Of a stretch of 64,000 bases of DNA, positions 43,522 through 51,546 are shown in pieces; position 1 is the stretch's first letter, and the number at the start of each line of letters is the position of its first letter. The stretch comes from Pedococcus sp031456495 (GTDB taxonomy: Bacteria; Actinomycetota; Actinomycetes; Actinomycetales; Dermatophilaceae). Below the pieces are notes generated by a model, which saw only the letters and a list, made by a program, of their open reading frames with translations, did not search any database and was not told the DNA's origin. The DNA is taken from positions 744,001-808,000 of the forward strand of contig NZ_JAVDUW010000002.1 of NCBI RefSeq assembly GCF_031456495.1, in the 5' to 3' direction. The position numbers were made by a program, and so were the translations under genes.

Positions 43522-43523
43522 CC

Positions 43524-43766
43524 GTGCTGGAGGAGGCGCTCGAGCACCTCGTCAAGGGGATCGTCGACCACAAGGACGACGTCGTCGTCCGGCGCAAGGA
43601 GCTGCGTCGTGGCGAGATCCTCGAGGTGCGCGTGCACCCCGACGACCTCGGTCGCGTCATCGGCCGGTCCGGCCGCACCGCCAGCGCGCTGCGCACCGTC
43701 GTGGGCGCCCTTGCGGGTGGCCGCGGCGTCCGGGTCGACATCGTCGACACCGACCGCGTGCGCTGA
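43524..43766 (+). CDS. khpA: KH-domain RNA-binding protein KhpA
   Basis: An 80-residue single KH domain with the GxxG loop in RVIGRSGRTASALRTVV (about 46-62). KhpA/YlqC binds RNA, often with KhpB, and influences cell division and translation in Gram-positives. GTG starts 3 bp after rpsP's stop. A long hairpin follows at 43782, between it and rimM. Confidence 0.93.
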   Translation: MLEEALEHLVKGIVDHKDDVVVRRKELRRGEILEVRVHPDDLGRVIGRSGRTASALRTVVGALAGGRGVRVDIVDTDRVR

Positions 43767-43781
43767 CCGGCCGCACCACCA

Positions 43782-43823
43782 CGGCGAGGGCCGTCGGGAG
43801 CTCGCTCCCGGCGGCCCTCGCCG
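43782..43823 (+). terminator. Intra-operon hairpin between khpA and rimM
   Basis: A 42-nt inverted repeat whose 20-nt arms pair with one wobble and a 2-nt loop. It lies 15 bp after khpA, inside the usual rpsP-trmD operon. It could partly terminate transcription, protect the upstream mRNA from 3' exonucleases, or set the ratio of S16/KhpA to RimM/TrmD. Confidence 0.7.
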
Positions 43824-43879
43824 CGTCCCCGACGTCCTTCGCCGCGTCCCCGGCCCCTGCGCCCTGAGAGGATCCCGAC

Positions 43880-44434
43880 ATGCCCGTCCCGTCCGACGCC
43901 CTGCTCGTCGCCCGCATTGGCAAGCCCCACGGCCTGCGCGGTGAGTCCACCGTGCAGGTGCACACCGACGACCCCGGGCGCCGGTTCGTGCCGGGCACGA
44001 CGTTCCTCACCGAGGCGGCGCCCGGCTGCGGCGTGCCGCGCCAGCTCACGCTGCGCAGCTCCCGCCTCCACCGCGACATCTGGCTGCTCGGCTTCGAGGA
44101 GATCCCGGACCGCACCGGCGCGGAGTCGCTGCGCGGCACCCGCCTGTTCCTCGCGGCGCAGGACCTCGTCGAGGAGCAGGAGCCCGAGGACGAGGAGGAC
44201 GCCTGGTACGAGGAGGACCTCGTCGGGCTCGAGGCGGTCGGCACCGACGGCGCCACGATCGGGCGCGTGAGCGGCCTGGAGACCGGCACCGCGCAGGACC
44301 TGCTGGTCATCGAGCTCGCCGGTGGCGGGGAGGCGCTCGTGCCCTTCGTCGAGGCGATCGTGCCCGAGGTCGACGTCGAGGGCGGCCGCGTCGTCCTCGA
44401 CCCGCCGCCGGGCCTGCTCGAGCTCAACCGCTGA
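43880..44434 (+). CDS. rimM: Ribosome maturation factor RimM
   Basis: A 184-residue 30S assembly factor with the RimM N-terminal domain (VARIGKPHGLRGESTVQVHTD) and PRC-barrel C-terminal domain (WYEEDLVGLEAVG to LLVIELAGGGEALVPFVE). It binds S19 and helps process 16S rRNA. A short acidic loop EEQEPEDEEDA links the two halves. ATG 43880 has GAGAGG upstream. Confidence 0.95.
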   Translation: MPVPSDALLVARIGKPHGLRGESTVQVHTDDPGRRFVPGTTFLTEAAPGCGVPRQLTLRSSRLHRDIWLLGFEEIPDRTGAESLRGTRLFLAAQDLVEEQEPEDEEDAWYEEDLVGLEAVGTDGATIGRVSGLETGTAQDLLVIELAGGGEALVPFVEAIVPEVDVEGGRVVLDPPPGLLELNR

Positions 44435-44447
44435 TCGGCGCGACCGC

Positions 44448-45653
44448 ATGCGCATCGACGTCGTCTCGATCTTCCCCGAGTACCTCGCCCCGCTCGACCT
44501 GTCGCTGATCGGCAAGGCCCGCCGTGACGGCCTGCTCGACGTGCGCGTGCACGACCTGCGCGAGTTCGCCCACGACCGGCACCGCACCGTCGACGACACC
44601 CCGTACGGCGGTGGTGCCGGCATGGTCATGAAGCCGCAGCCGTGGGCCGAGGCCCTCGACGCCGTGGTGCGGTCCGGTGCCGGCCGGGCCGACGGCGCCC
44701 GGCCCCGGCTCGTCGTGCCCGGTCCGGGAGGGACGCCGTTCACGCAGGCGATGGCTCGCGAGCTGGCGCAGGAGCCGTGGCTGGCCTTCGCCTGCGGCCG
44801 GTACGAGGGCATCGACGAGCGTGTGTACGAGCACGCCGCGCAGGACCTCGGGCTGCGGGTCGACGTCGTCTCGCTCGGCGACTACGTGCTCAACGGGGGA
44901 GAGGTGGCGGTGCTGGCCGTCACCGAGGCCGTGGCCCGGCTGCTGCCGGGCGTGATCGGCAACGCCGAGTCGCTGGTCGAGGAGTCGCACGAGGACGGCC
45001 TGCTCGAGTACCCCGTCTACACCAAGCCCGCGTCCTGGGAGTCCGCTCCCGGCACCACCCGCGACGTCCCGCGCGTGCTGCTGTCCGGCGACCACCGGGC
45101 GATCGCGCAGTGGCGCCACCAGCAGCGGCTCGAGCGCACGGCCGCTCGCCGCCCCGACCTGCTCCACGCCTCGCAGCCCGTCGGAGCGCTCGCCGACCTC
45201 GACCTCGCGCTCGCGACCGCCGCCGACGCCCCCGAGCTCATGGTGCTGACCCGGGCCTGTTGGGTGGGCGAGATCGCGCGGTACGGCATGTTCGGGGCCG
45301 GGGAGGAGTCGGTGGAACAGGTCGCCGACGACCTCACCCGCTGGCAGACCTGGGTCTTCCGCTCCGGCGGTCGCCTGGTGGCCTCGGTCCGTGGCCGGCT
45401 CGACCCGCAGGACCCCGCCACCTGGCAGATCGGCCGCCTCATGGTGGCGCCCGACCTGCAGCACCGGGGGATCGGCCGTGAGCTGCTCGCCTTCGCGGAG
45501 GCGCAGGCGCCGGCGGGCGCGACGGCATACTGGCTCAACACGGGGGCGGGCAGCGACCGCAACCTTCGCATCTACCGCAAGGCGGGCTACCGGGTGCGCC
45601 CCGGTGAGGGCTCCTTCCCGGGGACCGTCGACCTCACCAAGCGCCGGCGCTGA
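44448..45653 (+). CDS. trmD: TrmD tRNA (guanosine(37)-N1)-methyltransferase fused to a GNAT acetyltransferase
   Basis: The first 240 residues or so are TrmD, which methylates G37 next to the anticodon and prevents frameshifting. Features: MRIDVVSIFPEYL, TPYGGGAGMVMKP, LVVPGPGGTPF, CGRYEGIDERV and SLGDYVLNGGEVA (trefoil-knot SAM site). After about residue 255 the frame continues without stop into a GNAT domain: LALATAADAPELMVLTRACW, GRLVASVRGRL and the acetyl-CoA loop VAPDLQHRGIGRELL, ending NLRIYRKAGYRV. The total is 401 residues. Each half looks complete. It starts 13 bp after rimM. The acetylated target is unknown. Confidence 0.92.
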   Translation: MRIDVVSIFPEYLAPLDLSLIGKARRDGLLDVRVHDLREFAHDRHRTVDDTPYGGGAGMVMKPQPWAEALDAVVRSGAGRADGARPRLVVPGPGGTPFTQAMARELAQEPWLAFACGRYEGIDERVYEHAAQDLGLRVDVVSLGDYVLNGGEVAVLAVTEAVARLLPGVIGNAESLVEESHEDGLLEYPVYTKPASWESAPGTTRDVPRVLLSGDHRAIAQWRHQQRLERTAARRPDLLHASQPVGALADLDLALATAADAPELMVLTRACWVGEIARYGMFGAGEESVEQVADDLTRWQTWVFRSGGRLVASVRGRLDPQDPATWQIGRLMVAPDLQHRGIGRELLAFAEAQAPAGATAYWLNTGAGSDRNLRIYRKAGYRVRPGEGSFPGTVDLTKRRR

Positions 45654-45687
45654 GCGTCTCCCTCGAGAGGCTCGGCGAGGGGGGCGG

Positions 45688-46446
45688 TCAGTCCACCAGC
45701 CGCCCGACGAGCACGGGGGTCAGGAGGCGGCGGCCGGCGATGAGGCGCTCGCCGACGCTGACCGTCACCGTCTGCGCCGCCATGATCCCGAAGAGCACGA
45801 GCACCTGGGCGGTCGCGGCCTGCACCGGTGAGCCGCCGCCGAGCATGACGCCGATGAAGGCGCCCGGCAGCGTCACCACGCCGGTCGTCTTGACCTGGTC
45901 GAGCCCGGGCAGCAGCGCCTCGGGGGCGCGCCGGTGGACGATCTCCTCGATGGCCTGCGCGGGCAGCAGGCCCAGGCTCAGGCACGCCTCGTACTGCTGG
46001 TGCTCCTCCTCCAGCGCGGCGAACGCCCGGCGCCCCAGCAGCGTGTGCGCCGTCATCGCGTTGCCGACGATGATCCCGCCGACGGGGATGACTGCGATGC
46101 CCTCGGGCGGGATCGTGCCGGTGGCGAGGACCACCGCGAGCACGGGGAGCACGCCCGCCGCCATGGCCGCCGCCGCCCACGGCCACGCCTGCGGCGCGCC
46201 CACCCGGCGGGTCGTGGTGAGGACGCCGATCGCGAACATGACGACGAGCAGAAGCGCGGACAGGGCGAGGCTGCGCACGACCGCGGCGATGACGAGGGCG
46301 GCCACCGCCAGCTGGGCCACCGCGCGCAGGGCGGCCACGACGACGGGGCGCTCGAGCCCGTAGCGGCTGACGCGGTGGGCGGCGAGGGTCACCGCGAGGA
46401 GCAGCACGAGCGCGAGCGCGACGGGCCACCCGGGGTTGATGGTCAC
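45688..46446 (-). CDS. FetB/UPF0014-family ABC-type membrane protein
   Basis: A 252-residue polytopic protein of the UPF0014/FetB family, with about seven hydrophobic segments. The conserved block is IPVGGIIVGNAMTAHTLLGRR, and a later one is ALLPGLDQVKTTGVVTLPGAFIGVMLGGGSP. E. coli FetB works with the ATPase FetA in iron export or tolerance; no ATPase gene is next to this one. The GTG start has TACGGT 6 nt upstream on its strand. It converges on trmD and is divergent from LacI. Confidence 0.85.
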   Translation of the reverse strand: MTINPGWPVALALVLLLAVTLAAHRVSRYGLERPVVVAALRAVAQLAVAALVIAAVVRSLALSALLLVVMFAIGVLTTTRRVGAPQAWPWAAAAMAAGVLPVLAVVLATGTIPPEGIAVIPVGGIIVGNAMTAHTLLGRRAFAALEEEHQQYEACLSLGLLPAQAIEEIVHRRAPEALLPGLDQVKTTGVVTLPGAFIGVMLGGGSPVQAATAQVLVLFGIMAAQTVTVSVGERLIAGRRLLTPVLVGRLVD

Positions 46447-46541
46447 CGGGTCACCGTATGCCGGGGAGGCAAGGGGCTCCGCGCAGGCGGGGGCGAGCGC
46501 TGCGAGCGGATGTCGGGTTGTCGGCGGGAATAGTCTTCTGT

Positions 46542-46560
46542 ATCGTTCTACTTGAACGAT
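46542..46560. promoter_or_regulatory. LacI-type operator candidate
   Basis: ATCGTTC and GAACGAT flank TACTT, a perfect 19-bp dyad about 57 bp before the LacI-family start and just after TAGTCT (46531-46536), a possible -10. It sits where an autoregulatory operator is expected. It is also in an unusually AT-rich patch. Confidence 0.55.
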
Positions 46561-46616
46561 TTAGTAGATCGATGCAGACGGCGTCGATGGCGGCGCGAGC
46601 AGAAGGAGGGAGCGCG

Positions 46617-47684
46617 ATGGGTGGGGTGACCCTCAAGACCGTGGCCGACGAGGCGGGCGTGTCCGTCTCGACCGTGTCCAACGCGTACAACAAGCCCGAC
46701 CAGCTCTCGGCCGAGGTGCGCACCCGGGTGCTCGAGACCGCGAAGCGGCTGGGCTACCCGGGGCCCAACCCGGCAGCCCGCAGCCTGCGCTCGCAACGCG
46801 CCGGCGCGATCGGGCTGCTGCTCACCGAGCGGCTCTCCTACGCCTTCTCCGACCCGTACTCGGTCGGCATGCTCGCCGGCCTCGCGGAGGTCGCCGAGGA
46901 GCACCGCACGGGGCTCCTGCTCATCCCGCTCCCGTCGCTGGCCGACCCCCAGGACGAGGAGGAGGCCCGGCTGGCCGCCGACACCATGCGCCAGGCGGTC
47001 GTCGACGGGGTCGTCGCCTACTGCGTCGACGAGGACCACCCGGCCCGCGCCGTCGCCCTCGAGCGCGGGCTGCCGATGGTGTCGACGATCGACATCGGGT
47101 CCGGGGACGAGCGCCACGGGTTCGTCCTCATCGACGAGTACGGCGCGGCACACGCCCTCGGACGCCACCTGGCCGACCTGGGCCACCGCCGCGTCGGCAT
47201 CATCGTCGACAGCCGGCACCACACCGAGCGGCCGGAGGTCGTGCGACCCGAGGACGAGGGCGACCTCTACGTCGACAGCCGCCCGCGCCTGCGCGGCATC
47301 CGCGACGCGCTGGGCGACGATGCGGTCGTGACGGCCGTCTACGCCGGTCACAACTCCCGCGACGCGGGCGTGCGCTCGGCCGCCTTCCTGCTGGACCGGC
47401 GCGAGCGCCCCACCGCCATCGCGGCCGTGAGCGACGTCATGGCCTTCGGCGCCATCGAGGCCGCGACGCAGCGGGGGCTGGTCATCGGCCGCGACCTGTC
47501 GGTCACCGGCTTCGACGACGTCCCCGCCGCTGCCCAGGTGGGCCTCACCACGGTCCGCCAGCCCATCGCCGAGAAGGGCCGCCTGCTGGGGCGGATGCTC
47601 CTCGACCCCACGTTCACCGAGCGCCGCCTGGTGCTCGACACCGAGCTCGTGGTGCGGTCCAGCACCGGGCCCGCCACTCCCTGA
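46617..47684 (+). CDS. LacI-family transcriptional regulator
   Basis: A 355-residue regulator. The LacI HTH is VTLKTVADEAGVSVSTVSNA (about 4-23), followed by the hinge helix (NPAARSLRSQ) and a sugar-binding type core with RAGAIGLLLTERLSYAFSDPY and VTGFDDVPAAAQVGLTTVRQP. ATG 46617 has AAGGAGG 6-8 nt upstream; earlier in-frame codons lack that. A 69-residue gene follows after 26 bp. No sugar transporter or glycosidase is nearby, so the effector is unknown. Confidence 0.9.
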   Translation: MGGVTLKTVADEAGVSVSTVSNAYNKPDQLSAEVRTRVLETAKRLGYPGPNPAARSLRSQRAGAIGLLLTERLSYAFSDPYSVGMLAGLAEVAEEHRTGLLLIPLPSLADPQDEEEARLAADTMRQAVVDGVVAYCVDEDHPARAVALERGLPMVSTIDIGSGDERHGFVLIDEYGAAHALGRHLADLGHRRVGIIVDSRHHTERPEVVRPEDEGDLYVDSRPRLRGIRDALGDDAVVTAVYAGHNSRDAGVRSAAFLLDRRERPTAIAAVSDVMAFGAIEAATQRGLVIGRDLSVTGFDDVPAAAQVGLTTVRQPIAEKGRLLGRMLLDPTFTERRLVLDTELVVRSSTGPATP

Positions 47685-47710
47685 CCACCACCTCCCGGAA
47701 GGAGACCCCC

Positions 47711-47920
47711 ATGAGCGACTACCTCGCCCTCACCACCATCCGCCGCCACCGGTCCGAGGCCGCCTCGGCCCTCCCGGGCGCGCCCGTCGTCGACGACGGC
47801 TGGCGCCCGGCCCCGCTGGCGACGGCCCGACCCGTCCGGCGCTCGGTCGCGGCAACCCTGCGGGCCGCCGCATCGGTCGAGCGCCGCTGGGCGGACCGCC
47901 TCGACCCGGCCTGCGGCTGA
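47711..47920 (+). CDS. Small hypothetical protein downstream of LacI regulator
   Basis: A 69-residue protein of unknown function: MSDYLALTTIRRHRSEAASA and then PATARPVRRSVAATLRAAAS-like basic/Ala-rich sequence, without a signal peptide or membrane span. It has a good Shine-Dalgarno (AAGGAG, 7 nt before ATG). It lies 26 bp after the LacI gene and before a hairpin, so the pair probably share an mRNA. Confidence 0.55.
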   Translation: MSDYLALTTIRRHRSEAASALPGAPVVDDGWRPAPLATARPVRRSVAATLRAAASVERRWADRLDPACG

Positions 47921-47926
47921 GCCGAC

Positions 47927-47963
47927 GGCCGGGTCCCCGCCGATTTCTGGCGGGGGCCCGGCC
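47927..47963 (+). terminator. Hairpin overlapping the rplS promoter
   Basis: Two 15-nt arms (47927-47941 and 47949-47963) pair with one wobble around GATTTCT. It ends 5 nt before the rplS -10 box. It can terminate the LacI unit. The remaining gap to rplS (47975-48130) is a leader of about 150 nt without a gene. Confidence 0.7.
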
Positions 47964-47968
47964 CGTGG

Positions 47969-47974
47969 CAGAAT
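47969..47974 (+). promoter_or_regulatory. -10 box of the rplS promoter
   Basis: CAGAAT in TGGCAGAATGG, matching the rpsP promoter at 42908. The two ribosomal operons thus share an 11-mer core promoter. Confidence 0.5.
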
Positions 47975-48130
47975 GGCTCCTCGCGTCCGCGGAAACCCAC
48001 GGCCCCTGCCACAGGGGGAGTGCCGACCTCTCGGCACGTGGCCGTCTCCGCACGCCGGGCGCACTCCGTACACCACGCACCACCGACAACCCTGGGCGAC
48101 CTGTGGCGCCGAGAAGAAAGCGATTCCGCC

Positions 48131-48490
48131 ATGCAGCGTTTCGACGAGCTCGACAAGGCCTCCCTCCGCGAGGACGTCCCCGCCTTCCGCGCCGGTGACA
48201 CCGTCAAGGTGCACGTGAAGGTCGTCGAGGGCACCCGCTCCCGCATCCAGGTGTTCCAGGGTGTCGTCATCCGTCGCCACGGCGGCGGCGTGGGCGAGAC
48301 CTTCACCGTCCGCAAGGTGTCCTTCGGCGTCGGTGTCGAGCGCACCTTCCCGCTGCACACCCCGATCATCGACAAGATCGAGGTCGTGACCCGCGGTGAC
48401 GTCCGTCGCGCCAAGCTGTACTACCTGCGCGACCTGCGCGGCAAGGCCGCCAAGATCAAGGAGAAGCGCGAGACCACGCCCGCCAAGTAA
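48131..48490 (+). CDS. rplS: 50S ribosomal protein L19
   Basis: A 119-residue L19 with FRAGDTVKVHVKVVEGTRSRIQVF, the family block around residue 22-45, and ERTFPLHTPIIDKIEVVTRGDVRRAKLYYLR near the end. L19 sits at the 30S-50S interface. ATG 48131 is used. In many bacteria it follows trmD directly; here FetB-like and LacI genes separate them. Confidence 0.97.
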   Translation: MQRFDELDKASLREDVPAFRAGDTVKVHVKVVEGTRSRIQVFQGVVIRRHGGGVGETFTVRKVSFGVGVERTFPLHTPIIDKIEVVTRGDVRRAKLYYLRDLRGKAAKIKEKRETTPAK

Positions 48491-48555
48491 GGCGCTGCGA
48501 TCTCCCACTCCCTCCCCGCCTCGTGTCCGCCGTCCGCCGGCACAGAGTCGGGGGT

Positions 48556-48561
48556 TAGGCT
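48556..48561 (+). promoter_or_regulatory. -10 box upstream of the first lepB
   Basis: TAGGCT lies 9 nt before ATG 48571, near the leaderless spacing seen elsewhere. Confidence 0.4.
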
Positions 48562-48570
48562 CCGGGTGCG

Positions 48571-49380
48571 ATGAACCCCGAACCGGAACCACTCCAGCAG
48601 GACCCGGCCGCCGCGTCAGCCCCGTCTGACGCGGCGGCGTCGTCCGGTCATGTCCCGGCACGCTCCGCCGGCACCTCGGCGCAGGAGGCGAGCGACTCCG
48701 AGCGCCCTGCCGGACGAGGCACTCGTGGTCCCTCGTGGCTGCTGCTGGTCGGCATCGCCCTCGTCGTGATGGTGCTGGTGCGAGGGCTCCTCGTCCAGTC
48801 CTTCTTCGTCCCCTCGGGGTCGATGGAGCCCACCATCGAGCCCGGTGACCGGATCCTGGTCAACAAGCTCGTGGGCGGCAGCTCGCTCGAGCGCGGGGAC
48901 GTCGTCGTCTTCGACGGCACGACGACCTTCGCGGCCGCCGACCGGACCCCCCACCAGGACGACGGCCTGATCGGTCGCACCCTGGCCTCCGCCGCCCGGC
49001 TCGTCGGTGTCGACGTGGGCGAGCAGGACTTCGTCAAGCGGGTCGTGGGGCTGCCCGGCGACAGGGTCGTGTGCTGCGACGACGAGGGGCGGCTCACCGT
49101 CAACGGCGTCGCCGTCACCGAGCCGTACGTCTACCCCGGCGACAAGCCGAGCGAGCTGACCTTCGACGTCACCGTGCCCCGGGGTCGTCTCTGGGTCATG
49201 GGTGACCACCGCGGCGACAGCGCCGACTCGCGGGCCCACCTCGGCGACCCGGGTGGCGGCACCGTGAGCACCGACGACGTCATCGGCCGGGCCGTGGCGA
49301 CGTACTGGCCGCTCTCGCGGCTCGGGACCTTCCCGCCCCCCTCGCAGCTGTCGCGGATCCCGCGGGGGAGCACCCGGTGA
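48571..49380 (+). CDS. lepB: Signal peptidase I (first copy)
   Basis: A 269-residue membrane serine peptidase that removes signal peptides. A 54-residue cytosolic N-terminus rich in Pro, Ala and Ser precedes one membrane span (WLLLVGIALVVMVLVRGLLV). Ser84 in PSGSMEPT is the nucleophile and the Lys in DFVKRVVGLPGD is the base; box E is WVMGDHRGDSADSR. The GTG of the second copy overlaps its stop, so they are co-translated. Confidence 0.94.
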   Translation: MNPEPEPLQQDPAAASAPSDAAASSGHVPARSAGTSAQEASDSERPAGRGTRGPSWLLLVGIALVVMVLVRGLLVQSFFVPSGSMEPTIEPGDRILVNKLVGGSSLERGDVVVFDGTTTFAAADRTPHQDDGLIGRTLASAARLVGVDVGEQDFVKRVVGLPGDRVVCCDDEGRLTVNGVAVTEPYVYPGDKPSELTFDVTVPRGRLWVMGDHRGDSADSRAHLGDPGGGTVSTDDVIGRAVATYWPLSRLGTFPPPSQLSRIPRGSTR

Positions 49381-50729
49381 GCGCCGGCGACGGCGCACGT
49401 GACGAGGGCCGGGGACGCCGGCACGGACACGGCGAGGGCGACGGCTGGCTGGGGTGGGAGCGAGGCTCCGAGCCCGCGGACGTCGACCCGACGAGCCAGG
49501 ACCAGGCCGACGAGACGACCGGCCCGTGGCTGCGCCACGACCTGTCCTCCGCGCGGTCCGACCAGGGCGGCAGCGCGCGTGAGGGGTCCCCGTGGCTGGC
49601 GCCCGAGCTCGATGTCCCCGATCACGCGGCCGCCCGGGAGGCGGCGCCCGACACCGCCGTGCCTCCCGCGATGGCCGGCGGCCAGTCGTCCGTGGCGAAT
49701 GCCGGCCAGTCGTCGGTGCCGACCACCGGGGGGAGCTCCCCACGGCGCTGGACGCCACCGCCGACGGCACCCCCGGCAACGCAGACGCTGCCGGCTGCGC
49801 ACACCCAGCCGGTCCGGGTCGCCGACACCGACCCGTCCTCAGGGGCCGCGGAGGACGCGGCAGAGGCGGCCACCGGCCCCTCGCGGCGCCACCGCAGGCA
49901 CGGGGACGACGAAGGTGCGGACACGCCCGCCGGCGGCCTGGCCGTGCTGGGGGCAGCGGTCAAGGAGTTCGCCATCGTCGTCGGGATGGCGCTCGTCCTC
50001 TCCTTCGTCGTCAAGACCTGGCTGCTGCAGGCGTTCTACATCCCCTCGGGGTCGATGGAGAACACCCTGCAGGTCAACGACCGCGTCATCGTCAGCAAGC
50101 TGACCCCCGGGCCGTTCGACCTGCGCCGGGGCGACATCGTCGTCTTCGGCGACCCGGGGAACTGGGTCGAGGCGCCGGTCGAGCAGCAGCACGGCAAGGT
50201 CGTGACGCTGGTCCGGGACACCATGATGTTCATCGGCCTGCTGCCCGACGACGCCGAGAACCACCTCATCAAGCGCGTGATCGGCCTGCCCGGCGACCAC
50301 GTGGTCTGCTGCGACGCCGGCGGCCGCCTCACGGTCAACGGCCAGCCGGTCAAGGAGCCGTACCTCAAGCCGGGCGTGGCCCCGAGCGACCAGAACTTCG
50401 ACATCACCGTCCCGCGCGGGCGCGTCTGGGTCATGGGCGACAACCGCTCCGGATCGTCGGACTCGCGCTTCCACGACGCCCCCACCGACGACGGCAGCCT
50501 CGGCTCGGTCGACGAGCGGCTGATCGTGGGCCGGGCCGTGGCGCTCGTCTGGCCGCTGGACCACATGACCTGGCTGTCCAACCCCTCGTCCACGTTCCGC
50601 AAGGTCCCGGCGCCGGCCGCCGACTCCAGCCGGTTCGGCGACCCCGGGGGCTCGGACGGCACCGGCGGGACCGGCACCGAGGCGCCCACGACCGGAGGCG
50701 GGACGGTGGACGGCGGGACGGGTGGCTGA
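49377..50729 (+). CDS. lepB: Signal peptidase I (second copy, long N-terminus)
   Basis: A 450-residue paralogue of the upstream lepB. A cytosolic N-terminus of about 195 residues, rich in Gly, Asp, Ser, Pro and Thr, precedes the membrane span (FAIVVGMALVLSFVVKTWLL). The catalytic Ser is in IPSGSMENTL (about 227) and Lys in LIKRVIGLPGD; WVMGDNRSGSSDSR is box E. A C-terminal tail of about 45 residues is low complexity. Two adjacent lepB genes are common in Actinobacteria. The GTG start overlaps the first copy's stop; a later start would shorten the tail. Confidence 0.93.
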   Translation: MSAGDGARDEGRGRRHGHGEGDGWLGWERGSEPADVDPTSQDQADETTGPWLRHDLSSARSDQGGSAREGSPWLAPELDVPDHAAAREAAPDTAVPPAMAGGQSSVANAGQSSVPTTGGSSPRRWTPPPTAPPATQTLPAAHTQPVRVADTDPSSGAAEDAAEAATGPSRRHRRHGDDEGADTPAGGLAVLGAAVKEFAIVVGMALVLSFVVKTWLLQAFYIPSGSMENTLQVNDRVIVSKLTPGPFDLRRGDIVVFGDPGNWVEAPVEQQHGKVVTLVRDTMMFIGLLPDDAENHLIKRVIGLPGDHVVCCDAGGRLTVNGQPVKEPYLKPGVAPSDQNFDITVPRGRVWVMGDNRSGSSDSRFHDAPTDDGSLGSVDERLIVGRAVALVWPLDHMTWLSNPSSTFRKVPAPAADSSRFGDPGGSDGTGGTGTEAPTTGGGTVDGGTGG

Positions 50730-50730
50730 C

Positions 50731-51546
50731 GTGAGCACCTCACGCCGGCCCGCGACCCGCAAGCCCGCGACGAGCCGCAAGCCCAGCCTGCGCGTCGAGC
50801 GCCAGCTCCAGCGCGACGGCCACCGCGTCCTGGCGGGGATGGACGAGGTCGGCCGTGGTGCCCTGGCGGGGCCGGTGACGGTCGGCGTGGTGCTCATCGA
50901 CGAGACGTCCCGCAGCGCCCCCACCGGGGTCAAGGACTCCAAGCTGCTGACGCCCGCAGCCCGGGTGGCGATGGTGCCGAGGATCCGGCGCTGGGCCCTG
51001 GACTTCGCGGTGGGGCACGCCTCGCCCGCCGAGATAGACGAGATCGGCATCATCGCGGCGCTGCGCCTCGCCGGGATGCGCGCCCTCGCCGCCGTCGGCA
51101 CCGTCCCGGACCTCGTCATCCTCGACGGCAACCACGACTGGCTCACCGCGCCCGACGAGGTGGGGCTGTTCGCCTTCGCCGACGAGTCGGGACCGGCCAC
51201 GCCACCGGTGACCACGATGATCAAGGCCGACCTCAAGTGCTCCTCCGTCGCTGCGGCGTCCGTGCTGGCGAAGGTGGAGCGTGACGCCCTGATGGTGGCC
51301 GCCGCCCCCGAGCACCCGGCATACGCGTGGGAGGAGAACAAGGGGTATGCCGCGCCGGAGCACCTCGCGGCGCTCGAGGCGTACGGCGCGACCGACCTGC
51401 ACCGGCGGTCGTGGCGGCTGCCCGGGGTGGCGGGCGAGAATGAGGGTGCGGCACCGGCGGGACTGCCGGTGGACGACGACGAGACGGGTGCGGGGACGGC
51501 CGCAGGGGCGACCCCCGAGACGAGCGCGGAGATGATCGCGAGATGA
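50731..51546 (+). CDS. rnhB: Ribonuclease HII
   Basis: A 271-residue RNase HII that removes ribonucleotides from DNA. The signature GMDEVGRGALAGPVTVG (about 36-52) contains the first catalytic Asp and Glu; a second Asp is in LVILDGNHDW and the last in KVERDALM. A basic N-terminus (SRRPATRKPATSRKP) and a 40-residue acidic tail flank the core. GTG 50731 directly follows the lepB stop; GTG 50722 would overlap it. Confidence 0.95.
   Translation: MSTSRRPATRKPATSRKPSLRVERQLQRDGHRVLAGMDEVGRGALAGPVTVGVVLIDETSRSAPTGVKDSKLLTPAARVAMVPRIRRWALDFAVGHASPAEIDEIGIIAALRLAGMRALAAVGTVPDLVILDGNHDWLTAPDEVGLFAFADESGPATPPVTTMIKADLKCSSVAAASVLAKVERDALMVAAAPEHPAYAWEENKGYAAPEHLAALEAYGATDLHRRSWRLPGVAGENEGAAPAGLPVDDDETGAGTAAGATPETSAEMIAR

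Noticed and set aside
44448..45653. TrmD-GNAT as a run of two genes with a missed stop.
   Set aside because: No start codon with a ribosome site or stop separates them. The frame is continuous through about 45160-45220, so I treat it as a fusion, subject to sequence accuracy.
45654..45687. A terminator between trmD and the FetB-like gene (GAGC...GCTC around CTCGAG).
   Set aside because: The stem is short and interrupted by mismatches; too weak to list.
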